Origin: Bradyrhizobium sp. WSM3983
GTDB taxonomy: Bacteria > Pseudomonadota > Alphaproteobacteria > Rhizobiales > Xanthobacteraceae
Reading direction: 5' to 3'
NCBI RefSeq assembly: GCF_000473045.1
Contig: NZ_AXAY01000045.1
Location: forward strand, 1-54,026
Length of the DNA stretch: 54,026 nucleotides
The notes beneath the pieces were generated by a model, which did not search any database, was not told the DNA's origin, and saw only the letters and a program-made list of their open reading frames with translations. The position numbers and the translations under genes were made by a program. Numbering within the stretch: the stretch's first letter is position 1; each line of letters begins with the position of its first letter. This document shows, one piece after another, positions 1-8,269 of this stretch.

Positions 1-136
1 CCATCATCCACTCCCTTCCTTGCTCGGTTCGGGCTCAAAGCCCATGCAACTGTTCGGGTTGAGGAAGACACCGGATCTGTCCCTCGCTCCCCGACAGGCT
101 CAAGGCCTTCGAGCACGAACGGGCTCAGATCCAGCG

Positions 137-162
137 ACGGGCGGTTGGTCAGAACCGCCCGT
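137..162. repeat. Perfect 10-bp hairpin
   Basis: ACGGGCGGTT at 137-146 is the exact reverse complement of AACCGCCCGT at 153-162, with a 6-base loop. No T run follows on either side, so it is not a textbook intrinsic terminator. It could end transcription of a gene outside the window or be part of a dispersed repeat. Confidence 0.5.
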
Positions 163-456
163 TCGCACATTCTGGCAGATTTTCCGGACACAAGAGCACG
201 CCATAAGCCGTTCCAACCACTGCGCAGGGAAGGCCGGGATGCCTCCGGCTGCCCTGTTACCCGCTGTGCAGTGTAGCGCAATCTACTCATGGCATAGCGG
301 TCAATGGGAGCCAGCCGGCTCCCGGCCTTCCCTGCGCCCTCTTTCAAATGAGGGTGAGGCGACCAAGCAAAGCTCGGGCGAAACAAGCCGCGAGGATGCG
401 AAGGTGTGTCTGCAATGACGGTGTTGATGCCGTTGCGCGCACACTACTTCCCCACC

Positions 457-584
457 GTCGTCCCGGCGAAGGCCGGGACCCATAACCCCAGGGTGGAGTT
501 TTGCGAAGATATGTCGTTCGGGATCGGCACCATGCGCAAGCCGATAGACCTCGCGGTATGGGTCCCGGCCTTCGCCGGGACGAC
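457..584. repeat. Palindromic dispersed repeat, copy 1
   Basis: The 28 bases at 457-484 and at 557-584 are perfect reverse complements of each other. Each arm also contains its own small palindrome (CCCGGC...GCCGGG). The ~72-base centre is less regular. The same 28-base arms recur at 44287-44314 and 44396-44423 with a partly related centre. This is a REP/RPE-like intergenic element of the kind common in Bradyrhizobium chromosomes; it encodes nothing visible. Confidence 0.85.
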
Positions 585-632
585 ACCGAGAGTGTGGCGG
601 CACCTCGCAAACCGAAGCTGGAGACCAGCCAG

Positions 633-1418
633 TCAAACCGGCTTCCCCGTATACGGCATCGATGCCGTCAAACCGCCATCCACCGGGAACGCCTGGCCGT
701 TCACATACGACGCCTCGTCGCTGGCCAGGAACAATCCCATCGCTGCGAGCTCGTGCGGCTGGCCGGGGCGCTTCAAGGGGTTGAGCTGGCCGATCTTGTC
801 GGCGGTACCGCGTTCCTTGGCGCGGTCGAAGATCGGCTTGGTCATGCCTGTTTCGATCAGGCCCGGGCACACCGCGTTGATGCGCACGCCGGTGCCGGTG
901 AGCGAATAGGCGGTGGTTTGCACCAGGGAGATCACGCCCGCCTTGCTCGCGGCGTAGGGATGACCACTCGCGCCGGCCTTGAGGCCTGCGACGGACGCGG
1001 TGAGCACGATTGCGCCGGATTGCTGTTTCACCATGTGCGGCATCGCATGCTTCACCGCGAGGAACGGACCGATCAGATTGATGCGTAGCACTTCCTGCCA
1101 TTGTTCCACGGTCTGCTCGCCGAGCGGAACGAGCCCGCCGGAGACGCCGGCATTGGCCCAGATCACGTCGAGCCGGCCGTGCGTCTTCACAGCCATGTCG
1201 ATGACGGCGATGACGTCCGTCTCGGAGCCGGCATCGGCGATCATCGCTTCCGCAACGCCGCCGGCCTTCTTCACCTCATCGACGGTCTCCTTCACCGCCT
1301 CGGTGCGATCGACCGCGATCAGCTTGGCGCCTTCCCTGGTGAACAGCAGCGCAGCCGCGCGGCCGATGCCGCTGCCGGCGCCGGTGATGATGACGGATTT
1401 GCCTTGCAGACGGCCCAT
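633..1418 (-). CDS. SDR family NAD(P)-dependent oxidoreductase
   Basis: A classical short-chain dehydrogenase of 261 residues, the normal family length. The Rossmann motif TGAGSGIG lies at residues 12-19, NAG at 89-91, and the catalytic Ser142, Tyr155 and Lys159 (YxxxK) are all present. Asp37 at the end of the second strand predicts NAD rather than NADP use. The family reduces or oxidises keto/hydroxy substrates, often acyl chains or alcohols; the substrate here cannot be read. The gene is divergent from the histidine phosphatase at 1552, with a 133-bp intergenic region holding direct and inverted repeats. It is one of three SDRs in the window, which are paralogous but not close copies. Confidence 0.9.
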   Translation of the reverse strand: MGRLQGKSVIITGAGSGIGRAAALLFTREGAKLIAVDRTEAVKETVDEVKKAGGVAEAMIADAGSETDVIAVIDMAVKTHGRLDVIWANAGVSGGLVPLGEQTVEQWQEVLRINLIGPFLAVKHAMPHMVKQQSGAIVLTASVAGLKAGASGHPYAASKAGVISLVQTTAYSLTGTGVRINAVCPGLIETGMTKPIFDRAKERGTADKIGQLNPLKRPGQPHELAAMGLFLASDEASYVNGQAFPVDGGLTASMPYTGKPV

Positions 1419-1461
1419 GCGTTTCTCCCTTTGGTAATCGCGCGACGCTTGCCGCGCGACG

Positions 1462-1504
1462 GAATTTCAAACAGAATTTCAAACGGTAAAGTGTCTTGAG
1501 ACAC
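1462..1504. promoter_or_regulatory. Candidate operator in the divergent SDR/phosphatase region
   Basis: Two 11-base direct repeats, GAATTTCAAAC, lie at 1462-1472 and 1474-1484. They are followed by a perfect dyad, GTGTCT-TG-AGACAC, at 1491-1504. All sit between the starts of two divergent genes, which is where a TetR-type or similar dimeric regulator would bind. No regulator gene is adjacent inside the window, so the binding protein is unknown. Confidence 0.4.
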
Positions 1505-1551
1505 GTTCGCTACTGACGTACAGCGACATCACACGGGATGGAAGAGCTTCG

Positions 1552-2250
1552 ATGGCAACCGCAGACAAGCCGAATGTGGTCACGACACGCTGGTGGTGGG
1601 TTCGTCATGCGCCGGTGCGCAATGACGGCGGCAATATCTACGGACAGGGCGATCTCGCCTGCGACACCAGCGACACCTACGTGTTCAATGCGGTTGCCAA
1701 GGTGCTGCCACGCAAGGCGGTCTGGTATTCGAGCAATCTGATGCGCACCCACCAGACCGCGGAAGCGATCTGGGCGGCGGGCTACCCGAAGCCCGCGTCA
1801 ATGAAATGGGAGGCGGATCTCGCCGAGCAAAATCTCGGGACATGGCAGGGCATGAACCGCGCCGCTTTCGTCGCAAGCCGTCCCGTCGGTTCGAGCTGGT
1901 TTGCCGACATCAACGAGCCCGCGCCGGGCGGCGAAAGTTTTATGGATCTCTACAACCGCACCCGCCGCACCGTCGAGCGGATCAACAATGAGGCGGCCGG
2001 GCAGGACGTGATCGCGGTCGCGCATGGCGGCACCATCAAGGCGGCGATCGGGCTCGCGCTCGACGGCCAGGTGGAGCGGGCGCTGTCGTTCGACATCGAC
2101 AATGTCTCGATCACGCGGCTCGATTGTTTCGCAAGCCCCGAGCGTTCGGTCTGGCGGCTGCCGATGGTGAACCAGCAGCCGTGGATTGCCGATGATGCGC
2201 ATGCGGAAATGCATCAGCCGGCGGGACCGGAAGTGAAGAAGCTCGCCTGA
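1552..2250 (+). CDS. Histidine phosphatase family protein
   Basis: A 232-residue protein of the phosphoglycerate-mutase-like histidine phosphatase superfamily (branch 1). The phosphohistidine motif is VRHAP with Arg18-His19; the second catalytic histidine is His158 in AHGGT. Such enzymes remove phosphate from small molecules through a phosphohistidine intermediate. The Trp-rich start (RWWWVRHAP) and a Pro after the RHA set it apart from canonical RHGE mutases, so it is more likely a phosphatase than a mutase. It reads divergently from the SDR at 633-1418 and is followed 86 bp later by a second SDR on the same strand, possibly one transcript. The substrate is unknown. Confidence 0.85.
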   Translation: MATADKPNVVTTRWWWVRHAPVRNDGGNIYGQGDLACDTSDTYVFNAVAKVLPRKAVWYSSNLMRTHQTAEAIWAAGYPKPASMKWEADLAEQNLGTWQGMNRAAFVASRPVGSSWFADINEPAPGGESFMDLYNRTRRTVERINNEAAGQDVIAVAHGGTIKAAIGLALDGQVERALSFDIDNVSITRLDCFASPERSVWRLPMVNQQPWIADDAHAEMHQPAGPEVKKLA

Positions 2251-2336
2251 GGCCCAAGCTCGCCTAAAGCCATTGTCCGTTCGCGGGGACACGGCGTAAG
2301 CTTCACACCAATCAAATCACACTCCGGGAGAGAAAC

Positions 2337-3104
2337 ATGACCTTGTTCGACATGAAGGGCAAAGTTGCCGTCATCACCGGCTCGACGCGCGGCATCGGGC
2401 TTGCGATCGCCGAGCGCATGGCCGAGCACGGCGCCAAGGTCGTGATCTCCTCGCGCAAGGCCGATGTCTGCGACGAGGTTGCCAAGGGCATCAACGACAA
2501 ATTTGGCAAGGGCACCGCGGTCGCGATCGCGGCGAACATCTCGTCCAAGGAGAATCTGCAAAATCTCGTCGACGAGAGCAACCGCGCCTTCGGCAAGATC
2601 GACGTGCTGGTCTGCAACGCCGCATCGAACCCGTATTACGGCCCGCTCGCCGGAATCTCCGACGATCAGTTCCGCAAGATTCTCGACAACAACATCGTCG
2701 CCAACAACTGGCTGATCTCGATGGTGGTGCCGCAGATGATCGAGCGCAAGGACGGCTCGGTCATCATCGTATCCTCGATCGGCGGCCTCAAGGGCTCGAC
2801 CATCCTGGGCGCCTACGCGATCTCGAAGGCTGCCGACATGCAGCTCGCGCGCAACCTGGCTTGCGAATACGGCAAGCACAACATCCGCGTGAACTGCATC
2901 GCGCCGGGTCTGATCAAGACCGACTTTGCGAAAGCGCTGTGGGACAATCCGGAGAACCTGAAAGCCTCGACCGCGCGCTCGCCGCTGCTCCGCATCGGCA
3001 TTCCCGACGAGATCGCGGGCGCCGCGGTGTTCCTGGGATCCGCGGCCGGCGACTTCATGACTGGCCAGACCATGGTGATCGACGGCGGCGCGACGATTAG
3101 CTGA
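2337..3104 (+). CDS. SDR family oxidoreductase
   Basis: A 255-residue classical SDR. TGSTRGIG occupies residues 14-21, and the active-site residues are Ser147, Tyr160 and Lys164. Arg40 after the second strand (SSRK) favours NADP. The usual NNAG motif is replaced by CNAASNP at about 93-99, a variant seen in DHRS4-like SDRs. A purine-rich ribosome site (CGGGAGAG) precedes the ATG. It lies 86 bp after the histidine phosphatase and converges on the serine hydrolase at 3287, separated by a palindromic repeat that may end both transcripts. The substrate is not predictable; carbonyl or acyl-CoA-linked reduction are possibilities by family. Confidence 0.9.
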   Translation: MTLFDMKGKVAVITGSTRGIGLAIAERMAEHGAKVVISSRKADVCDEVAKGINDKFGKGTAVAIAANISSKENLQNLVDESNRAFGKIDVLVCNAASNPYYGPLAGISDDQFRKILDNNIVANNWLISMVVPQMIERKDGSVIIVSSIGGLKGSTILGAYAISKAADMQLARNLACEYGKHNIRVNCIAPGLIKTDFAKALWDNPENLKASTARSPLLRIGIPDEIAGAAVFLGSAAGDFMTGQTMVIDGGATIS

Positions 3105-3146
3105 GGCGATTGCGCAGGAGTGGCGCGCAGCTCACCCACACACAGG

Positions 3147-3260
3147 TGTCATCGCCCGCGAAGGCGGGCGATCCAGTATCCCAGAGGCCAGCGTTAGGGA
3201 GTTCGCTCTCACCACATCTGCCGCGGCGTACTGGATGCCCCGCCTTCGCGGGGCATGACA
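3147..3260. repeat. Palindromic intergenic repeat between convergent genes
   Basis: The 32-base arms at 3147-3178 and 3229-3260 are near-perfect reverse complements. They differ only where CG in one arm is GC in the other, so each arm keeps its own internal hairpin (CCCGCGAAGGCGGG type). The element fills the gap between the convergent SDR and serine hydrolase genes and could act as a bidirectional terminator. It is a different family from the element at 457-584. Confidence 0.75.
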
Positions 3261-3286
3261 GCGAGAATGTGGAAGCGGGTCTGCCC

Positions 3287-4516
3287 TTAATCCACCGCCG
3301 CGTAAACCAGATCCCGCACCAGCGTCCGCGTAAAATCGCGCTGGCCCGGGCCCTGGCTCATGAACACCGCGAACAGGTCCTCCTTCGGGTCGATCCAGAA
3401 GAACGTCCCCGCAATGCCGCTCCAGAAATACTGGCCGACGCTGCCCGGGAAGGGCGCGATGCCGGCCTCGCGGCGCACGGCGAAGCCGAGGCCGAAACCG
3501 TGGCCGGGCGACAGCAGCGTGCCGTTGGTCACGACATCAGGCCCGAGGTGATCGGACGCCATCAGCTCCAGCGTCTTGCGGCCGATGATCCTGTTGCCGT
3601 CGAGCGTGCCGCCATTGCGCAGCATCAGCGCGAAGCGGGCGTAATCCATCGTGGTCGAGACCAGACCGCCGCCGCCGGACTCCATGACCGGCTGCTCCAG
3701 CATGTTGAACAGCGCGACCTTGTCGCCGGTCCAGGGATCGGCTGCGAACGGCTGGGCGAGGCGGCCGGCATTGGCTTCGCTGGTGGAGAAGCCGGTCTCG
3801 GTCATCTGCAGCGGCGCGAGGATGCGTTCGGTCAGGAACGTTCCGAGCGATTTGCCGCTGACAATTTCGATGATGCGGCCGAGAATGTCGGTGGAGCGGC
3901 TGTAGTTGAACTCCTCGCCGGGGTGGCAGACGAGCGGGAAGCTCGCCACCAGCGCAGCGTGCTCGGCATTGGTGATCTTGCGGCTGCGGACCCGAGACTC
4001 CTGGTAGAGCTTGTGCACGGGGCCGTCGCCCTGGTGCTCGTAGGTGAGGCCCGAGGTGTGGCGAAGCAGGTCCTGCACCGTCATCGGCCGCTTCGGTGGA
4101 ACCAGTTCCAGCTTGCCGCCGCTGACCACGCCGACCTTCTGGTCGGCGAACTCCGGAATGAATTTTGCGACGGGATCGCCGAGCAGGAGGTGGCCGTCCT
4201 CAACCAGCGCCATGATGCCGACCGACACGATCGGCTTGGTCATCGAGAAGATCCGGAAGATCGAATCAAGCGCCATGGGCGCGGACCCGGTTGGGCTCTG
4301 CTTGCCGAGCGCCTCGAACCAGCCGACCTGGCCGCGCCGGGCTACCAGCACAGTCGCGCCGGGCACGGTTCCCTTGTCGATCTCGCGCTTGAACGCGTCC
4401 GACATCGCCTGGAGGCGGAGGCGCGACAGGCCGACCGTCTCCGGCTTGGCCTCGGGCAAAGGCGGGGTTTTTGGCGCGGTCGCGGCGTGAGGGGCGGCTG
4501 TCGCGGTCATGGGCAC
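3287..4516 (-). CDS. Serine hydrolase, beta-lactamase / class C PBP fold
   Basis: A 409-residue protein of the beta-lactamase/EstB-type serine hydrolase family. The nucleophile motif SxxK is SMTK at residues 91-94, with Ser91 and Lys94. The second motif is Tyr205-Ser206 (NYSRS), taking the place of YxN. The C-terminal part carries the Gly-rich HGFGLGF segment expected before the third motif. Members include esterases and D-aminopeptidases; true beta-lactamase activity is not implied. The first 20 residues are Ala/Pro/Thr-rich without a clear signal peptide, so it is probably cytoplasmic. It stands alone on the minus strand, convergent with the SDR upstream. Confidence 0.88.
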   Translation of the reverse strand: MPMTATAAPHAATAPKTPPLPEAKPETVGLSRLRLQAMSDAFKREIDKGTVPGATVLVARRGQVGWFEALGKQSPTGSAPMALDSIFRIFSMTKPIVSVGIMALVEDGHLLLGDPVAKFIPEFADQKVGVVSGGKLELVPPKRPMTVQDLLRHTSGLTYEHQGDGPVHKLYQESRVRSRKITNAEHAALVASFPLVCHPGEEFNYSRSTDILGRIIEIVSGKSLGTFLTERILAPLQMTETGFSTSEANAGRLAQPFAADPWTGDKVALFNMLEQPVMESGGGGLVSTTMDYARFALMLRNGGTLDGNRIIGRKTLELMASDHLGPDVVTNGTLLSPGHGFGLGFAVRREAGIAPFPGSVGQYFWSGIAGTFFWIDPKEDLFAVFMSQGPGQRDFTRTLVRDLVYAAVD

Positions 4517-4675
4517 TCCCGGTTGTTCTTGATTATCGGGAACGAACTCTGGCCCAGAAGTCGCGGTACAAACAAGCGAAGCCAGCGCGCTTCACCCTTG
4601 CAATCCGTCCTTGCAATCGAGCCGTCCCCTGTGCTTGAAAGCGGCCCTGATCCGTGCGGCGACGCGAGGGTCCGT

Positions 4676-4751
4676 AGGAGTGTAGCTCAATTGGTAGAGC
4701 ACCGGTCTCCAAAACCGGGGGTCGCAGGTTCGAGCCCTGCCACTCCTGCCA
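4676..4751 (+). tRNA. tRNA-Trp (anticodon CCA)
   Basis: The 76-base cloverleaf is complete. Acceptor arms AGGAGTG (4676-4682) and CACTCCT (4741-4747) pair perfectly, the anticodon stem CCGGT/ACCGG encloses CTCCAAA with anticodon CCA, and the T arm holds GGTTCGAGCC. G is the discriminator base, and CCA is encoded at 4749-4751. tRNA-Trp directly before secE-nusG is a conserved arrangement in many alphaproteobacteria. Confidence 0.97.
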
Positions 4752-5099
4752 ACCCATCCCGACAATCAGGATCGACAGGGCAGGACGGCGGCGGGCCGAA
4801 GAGCTCGGACCGTGGATCATGCGGGGTCCATAAGCCCTTGATCCGCATCGCGTCCGCGAGCCGGGCCCGCGGGCATTCCGCCTCGCCCACACCTTGACCT
4901 TTGGCCCTATCCGCAGTAGATACCCGGCACTCGCAGCCGGCCCGTTGAGATGCGGATATCCGGCGCGGCTTTGAAATCCCCGAACAATCGAGCCCGGTTT
5001 TCCGGCTCATCCTTCGAGACAGAGGGCTGGGCCACAGGCGGCTGTTCGGATCCCTGAAATCTTTAATCGCGTCTGGCAACGGACGTTGGACCTCAAACG
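4752..5099. other. tRNA-Trp to secE intergenic region
   Basis: No gene is visible in these 348 bases. The stretch holds the strong sigma-70-like promoter at 4894-4922 and a ~180-base untranslated leader before secE. Reading frames here are GC-driven and lack ribosome sites. Confidence 0.6.
4894..4922 (+). promoter_or_regulatory. Predicted sigma-70 promoter for secE-nusG-rplKA
   Basis: TTGACC at 4894-4899 is separated by exactly 17 bases from TAGATA at 4917-4922, close to the housekeeping consensus. It sits about 180 bases before the secE start and after tRNA-Trp, the expected place for the operon promoter. Confidence 0.6.
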
Positions 5100-5291
5100 A
5101 TGGCAGTCAGCCCGTTCAAGTTCTTGCAGGAAGTGCGCTCGGAGACCGCCAAGGTCACCTGGCCGACCCGTCGTGAGACCACGATCACCACCATCATGGT
5201 GTTCGTGATGGTCGCCGTGGCCTCGATCTTCTTCTTCGCCGCCGACCAGATCATCCGTTACCTCATCACCTTCCTTTTGGGCATTCACTGA
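5100..5291 (+). CDS. secE: Preprotein translocase subunit SecE
   Basis: A 63-residue single-span SecE, the short form usual in alphaproteobacteria. Residues 1-27 form the amphipathic cytoplasmic part, including the conserved KVTWPTRRET segment. Residues about 31-58 are one hydrophobic transmembrane helix (TIMVFVMVAVASIFFFAA). SecE clamps the SecY channel in the inner membrane. Its stop shares one base with the nusG start (TGATG), implying translational coupling. The partner secY lies in the spc operon at 38919. Confidence 0.97.
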   Translation: MAVSPFKFLQEVRSETAKVTWPTRRETTITTIMVFVMVAVASIFFFAADQIIRYLITFLLGIH

Positions 5292-5851
5292 TGGCAACAG
5301 CAGCCGCTGCAACCCAATCGACCGACAAGCGCTGGTACATCGTCCACGCCTATTCGAACTTTGAGAAGAAGGTCGCCGAATCGATCCGCGAGCAGGCCAA
5401 GCAGCGCGGGCTCGAGGAGCTGTTCGAGCTGGTGCTGGTTCCGACCGAGAAGGTCACGGAAGTGCGCCGCGGCCGCAAGATCGACGCCGAGCGCAAGTTC
5501 TTCCCCGGCTACGTGCTGGTGAAGATGAAGCTGACCGACGAGGCGTTTCATCTGATCAAGAACACGCCGAAGGTCACGGGCTTCCTCGGCGCCGAGAACA
5601 AGCCGATGCCGATCTCGGAGAACGAGGCGATGCGCATCCTGCACCAGGTGCAGGAGGGCGTGGAACGGCCGAAGGCGTCGGTGTCGTTCGAGATCGGCGA
5701 GAACGTGCGCGTGGCCGATGGCCCCTTCGCCTCGTTCTCGGGTGTTGTCGAGGAAATCGACGAGGCGCGCTCGCGCGTGAAGGTCGCGGTGTCGATCTTC
5801 GGCCGCGCCACGCCGGTCGAACTGGAATTCGGTCAGGTCGAGAAGGTCTGA
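5291..5851 (+). CDS. nusG: Transcription antitermination factor NusG
   Basis: A 186-residue NusG. The N-terminal NGN domain (about 12-120) contains the RWYIVHAYSNFEKKV start and the FFPGYVLVKM hairpin that contacts the RNA polymerase clamp. The C-terminal KOW domain (about 130-186) includes VRVADGPFASFSGVVEEID. NusG suppresses pausing and links RNA polymerase to Rho or to ribosomal S10. The start overlaps the secE stop by one base. It is followed after 134 bases by rplK. The alanine-rich first ten residues are typical of this order. Confidence 0.97.
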   Translation: MATAAAATQSTDKRWYIVHAYSNFEKKVAESIREQAKQRGLEELFELVLVPTEKVTEVRRGRKIDAERKFFPGYVLVKMKLTDEAFHLIKNTPKVTGFLGAENKPMPISENEAMRILHQVQEGVERPKASVSFEIGENVRVADGPFASFSGVVEEIDEARSRVKVAVSIFGRATPVELEFGQVEKV

Positions 5852-5985
5852 TCGGGTCACGCGGGAAGCCGATCAGGCTTCGCGCAAAGAGAGGCCGTGG
5901 GAGGGAGAGGGCGGTTGCCAGCCGCATCCGACCCAGACCACGAACCTGAAACCGCCGGTCCAGGCCGGCACAACAGGAGTGATAC

Positions 5986-6414
5986 ATGGCAAAGAAAGTG
6001 ACCGGATACCTGAAGCTTCAGGTCCCGGCCGGTGCGGCGAATCCCTCGCCCCCGATCGGTCCCGCGCTCGGTCAGCGCGGTCTCAACATCATGGAGTTCT
6101 GCAAGGCGTTCAACGCCCAGACCCAGAAGGAAGAGAAGAACACCCCGATTCCCGTCGTGATCACGATCTACGCCGATCGTTCGTTCACGTTCGAGATGAA
6201 GACCCCCCCGATGTCCTTCTTCCTCAAGCGGGCTGCCAAGATCCAGTCTGGCTCGAAGGCGCCGGGCCGTGACAAGGCCGGCAAGGTGACCAAGGCGCAA
6301 GTGCGTGAGATCGCCGAGAAGAAGATGAAGGATCTCAATTGCGACACCATCGAATCGGCCATGAAGATGGTCGAGGGCTCTGCCCGTTCGATGGGTCTGG
6401 AAGTGGCGGGGTAA
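5986..6414 (+). CDS. rplK: 50S ribosomal protein L11
   Basis: A 142-residue L11, full family length. The N-terminal domain has the proline-rich PPIGPALGQRG loop at about 21-31 that, with 23S rRNA helices 43-44, forms the GTPase-associated centre and thiostrepton site. The C-terminal RNA-binding domain covers about 70-142. AGGAGTG precedes the ATG. rplA follows after 6 bases, the conserved L11-L1 pair. In enterobacteria L1 represses this pair by binding near the rplK start; the same control is plausible here but not shown. Confidence 0.97.
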   Translation: MAKKVTGYLKLQVPAGAANPSPPIGPALGQRGLNIMEFCKAFNAQTQKEEKNTPIPVVITIYADRSFTFEMKTPPMSFFLKRAAKIQSGSKAPGRDKAGKVTKAQVREIAEKKMKDLNCDTIESAMKMVEGSARSMGLEVAG

Positions 6415-6420
6415 GGGCTC

Positions 6421-7113
6421 ATGACAATCGGAAAGCGTTTGAACAAAGCCCGCGAAGGTGTTGACCGCGAAAAGCTTTACCCGCTCGCGGACGCCATCAA
6501 AATGGTCAAGGAACGCGCGAAAGCGAAGTTCGACGAGACCATCGAGGTCGCGATCAATCTCGGCGTCGATCCGCGTCACGCCGACCAGATGGTTCGCGGC
6601 GTCGTGACCCTGCCGAACGGCACCGGCCGTACGCTCCGCGTCGGCGTGTTCGCCCGCGGCGCCAAGGCTGACGAAGCCAAGGCCGCAGGTGCCGACGTCG
6701 TCGGCGCCGAAGACCTGGTCGAGAAGGTGCAGAACGGCTCGATCGATTTCGACCGCTGCATCGCCACTCCCGACATGATGCCGCTGGTCGGTCGTCTCGG
6801 TAAGGTGCTCGGCCCGCGCGGCCTGATGCCGAACCCGAAGATCGGCACCGTGACCATGGACGTCACCGGTGCGGTGAAGGGTGCCAAGGGCGGCTCGGTC
6901 GAGTTCCGTGTCGAGAAGGCCGGCATCCTGCAGGCCGGCGTCGGCAAGGCCTCGTTCTCCGAGGAGAAGCTGGTCGAGAACATCAAGGCGCTCGCCGATG
7001 CTGTCTCGAAGGCGAAGCCGGCTGGCTCCAAGGGTACGTACATCCAGCGCGTTGCGGTGTCCTCGACGATGGGCCCCGGCGTGAAGGTCGAACCGGGCAC
7101 CATTCTTGGCTAA
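6421..7113 (+). CDS. rplA: 50S ribosomal protein L1
   Basis: A 230-residue L1, the usual length. It includes the conserved GRLGKVLGPRGLMPNPKIGTV segment at about residues 122-142 and the GSVEFRVEK strand. L1 forms the mobile L1 stalk at the ribosome E site and is a translational repressor of its own operon in E. coli. It starts 6 bases after rplK. Downstream there is a 28-base stem-loop (7155-7182) and then a metabolic gene rather than rplJ, an unusual break in the cluster. Confidence 0.97.
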   Translation: MTIGKRLNKAREGVDREKLYPLADAIKMVKERAKAKFDETIEVAINLGVDPRHADQMVRGVVTLPNGTGRTLRVGVFARGAKADEAKAAGADVVGAEDLVEKVQNGSIDFDRCIATPDMMPLVGRLGKVLGPRGLMPNPKIGTVTMDVTGAVKGAKGGSVEFRVEKAGILQAGVGKASFSEEKLVENIKALADAVSKAKPAGSKGTYIQRVAVSSTMGPGVKVEPGTILG

Positions 7114-7154
7114 GGTCTGCCTCGGCTAGAGGTTTGGAAATTGCATGAGGCGAT

Positions 7155-7182
7155 GGGCGGAATTGGGCAACCGATTCCGCCC
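7155..7182 (+). terminator. Stem-loop between rplA and dehydrogenase gene
   Basis: GGGCGGAAT (7155-7163) and ATTCCGCCC (7174-7182) form a perfect 9-bp stem with a 10-base loop. The following CTCGTCGTTTG is only weakly T-rich. It may be a leaky terminator that separates rplKA from the following gene, or an RNA-stability element. Confidence 0.45.
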
Positions 7183-7220
7183 CTCGTCGTTTGTGGCGTC
7201 ACTGACCGGAAACAAGAACA

Positions 7221-8174
7221 ATGGCTGACAAGGTCCTGATCTATTCGCGCTTTCCCAAGACGATGATGGCGCGCTTCGCCGAGCGGTTCGAGCTGCTCGA
7301 CACCGGTGGCAAGCCCGCGCACGAGGTGTTTTCGGCCGCCGAGCTCGGCGGCATCCGAACCATGCTGACCGCCGGCGGCTCGCCGCTCGGCGCCGAGGCG
7401 ATGGACCTGTTTCCAAAGCTCGGCGCGATCGTCTGCTACGGCACCGGCTATGACGGCGTCGACCTAAAGGCTGCCGCTGCGCGCAAGATCGCGGTCGGCC
7501 ACAGCCCCGGCGCCAACGCGGCCTCGGTCGCCGACATCGCGATGACCCTGATGTTGGCGACCACGCGGCGGATCCCGGTCGCCGACCAATATGTCCGCAG
7601 CGGCGATTGGGCGGCCTCGAAGCAGTCGCCGATGATGCGGCCGCAGGCCGGCATGCCCGGCCGCCGCATCGGCGTCTACGGCATGGGCGAGATCGGCCGC
7701 AAGATCGCCGCGCGCTGCGCCGCGTTCGAGAGCGAGGTCGGCTATTTCAGCCGCAGCAAATACGATTTGCCCTATCAATATTTCCCGACCCTGGAGGCGT
7801 TGGCCGACTGGAGCAGCGTGCTGATGATCGCGGTCCGGGCAGGGGCCGGGACCCAGCATGTGGTCAACGCCGACATCCTCAAGCGCCTCGGCGCGAACGG
7901 GTATGTCGTCAACATCTCCCGCGGCTCGGTCGTCGACGAGAAGGCCCTGGTCGCGGCCTTGACTGACCAGACCATCGCCGGCGCCGGCCTCGACGTCTTC
8001 GAGAAGGAACCGCACGCTCCCGACGCCCTGACCGCGCTCCCGAACGTCGTGTTCGCCCCCCATATCGGCGGCCACACCCTCGAATCGCACGTCGCCATGC
8101 AGAACTGCGTGCTGGCCAACCTGAGCGCGTTCTTCGAGGGCAAGCCGCTGCCCTATGGGGTCAAATCGGCCTGA
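7221..8174 (+). CDS. D-isomer-specific 2-hydroxyacid dehydrogenase
   Basis: A 317-residue NAD-dependent D-2-hydroxyacid dehydrogenase. The dinucleotide-binding motif GxGxxG is Gly154, Gly156, Gly159. The catalytic triad is Arg234 (ISRGSVVDE), Glu263 (EKEP) and His281 (PHIGGHT). By family it reduces glyoxylate, hydroxypyruvate or another 2-ketoacid; the exact substrate is not readable. It is translated from an ATG 107 bases after rplA and lies 579 bases before rplJ, on the same strand. A metabolic enzyme in the middle of the rplKAJL-rpoBC cluster is atypical, and the hairpin before it and promoter after it suggest it is separately controlled. Confidence 0.92.
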   Translation: MADKVLIYSRFPKTMMARFAERFELLDTGGKPAHEVFSAAELGGIRTMLTAGGSPLGAEAMDLFPKLGAIVCYGTGYDGVDLKAAAARKIAVGHSPGANAASVADIAMTLMLATTRRIPVADQYVRSGDWAASKQSPMMRPQAGMPGRRIGVYGMGEIGRKIAARCAAFESEVGYFSRSKYDLPYQYFPTLEALADWSSVLMIAVRAGAGTQHVVNADILKRLGANGYVVNISRGSVVDEKALVAALTDQTIAGAGLDVFEKEPHAPDALTALPNVVFAPHIGGHTLESHVAMQNCVLANLSAFFEGKPLPYGVKSA

Positions 8175-8240
8175 ATCGGCCCTTGTCAGGCCGCCTCAAG
8201 CCCTGAAGGCAACGGATTGGAACTGGTGTGAATTTTGCTC

Positions 8241-8269
8241 TTGGCAAGCAGGCAGAGAGCGGTTAAAGA
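8241..8269 (+). promoter_or_regulatory. Candidate sigma-70 promoter for rplJL-rpoBC
   Basis: TTGGCA (8241-8246) and TAAAGA (8264-8269) are spaced by 17 bases. This lies 67 bases after the dehydrogenase stop and would give an rplJ leader of about 480 bases. It is the best match I see in the gap, but it was found by eye. Confidence 0.4.

Larger units (their letters stand above)
1..632. other. Non-coding left edge with palindromic repeats
   Basis: I see no convincing gene here. The open frames in this stretch read as low-information arginine- and proline-rich translations and overlap repeat elements. It holds a 10-bp hairpin at 137-162 and a long inverted-repeat element at 457-584, both listed separately. 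The composition suggests an accumulation of dispersed intergenic repeats downstream of the minus-strand dehydrogenase at 633-1418. Confidence 0.6.

Noticed and set aside
20..418. 132-residue plus-strand frame at the left edge
   Set aside because: Contains a hairpin and repeat fragments; no ribosome site and no domain-like sequence.
3110..4897. 595-residue plus-strand frame over the serine hydrolase and tRNA-Trp
   Set aside because: It crosses a repeat, a real minus-strand gene and a tRNA; low-complexity composition.
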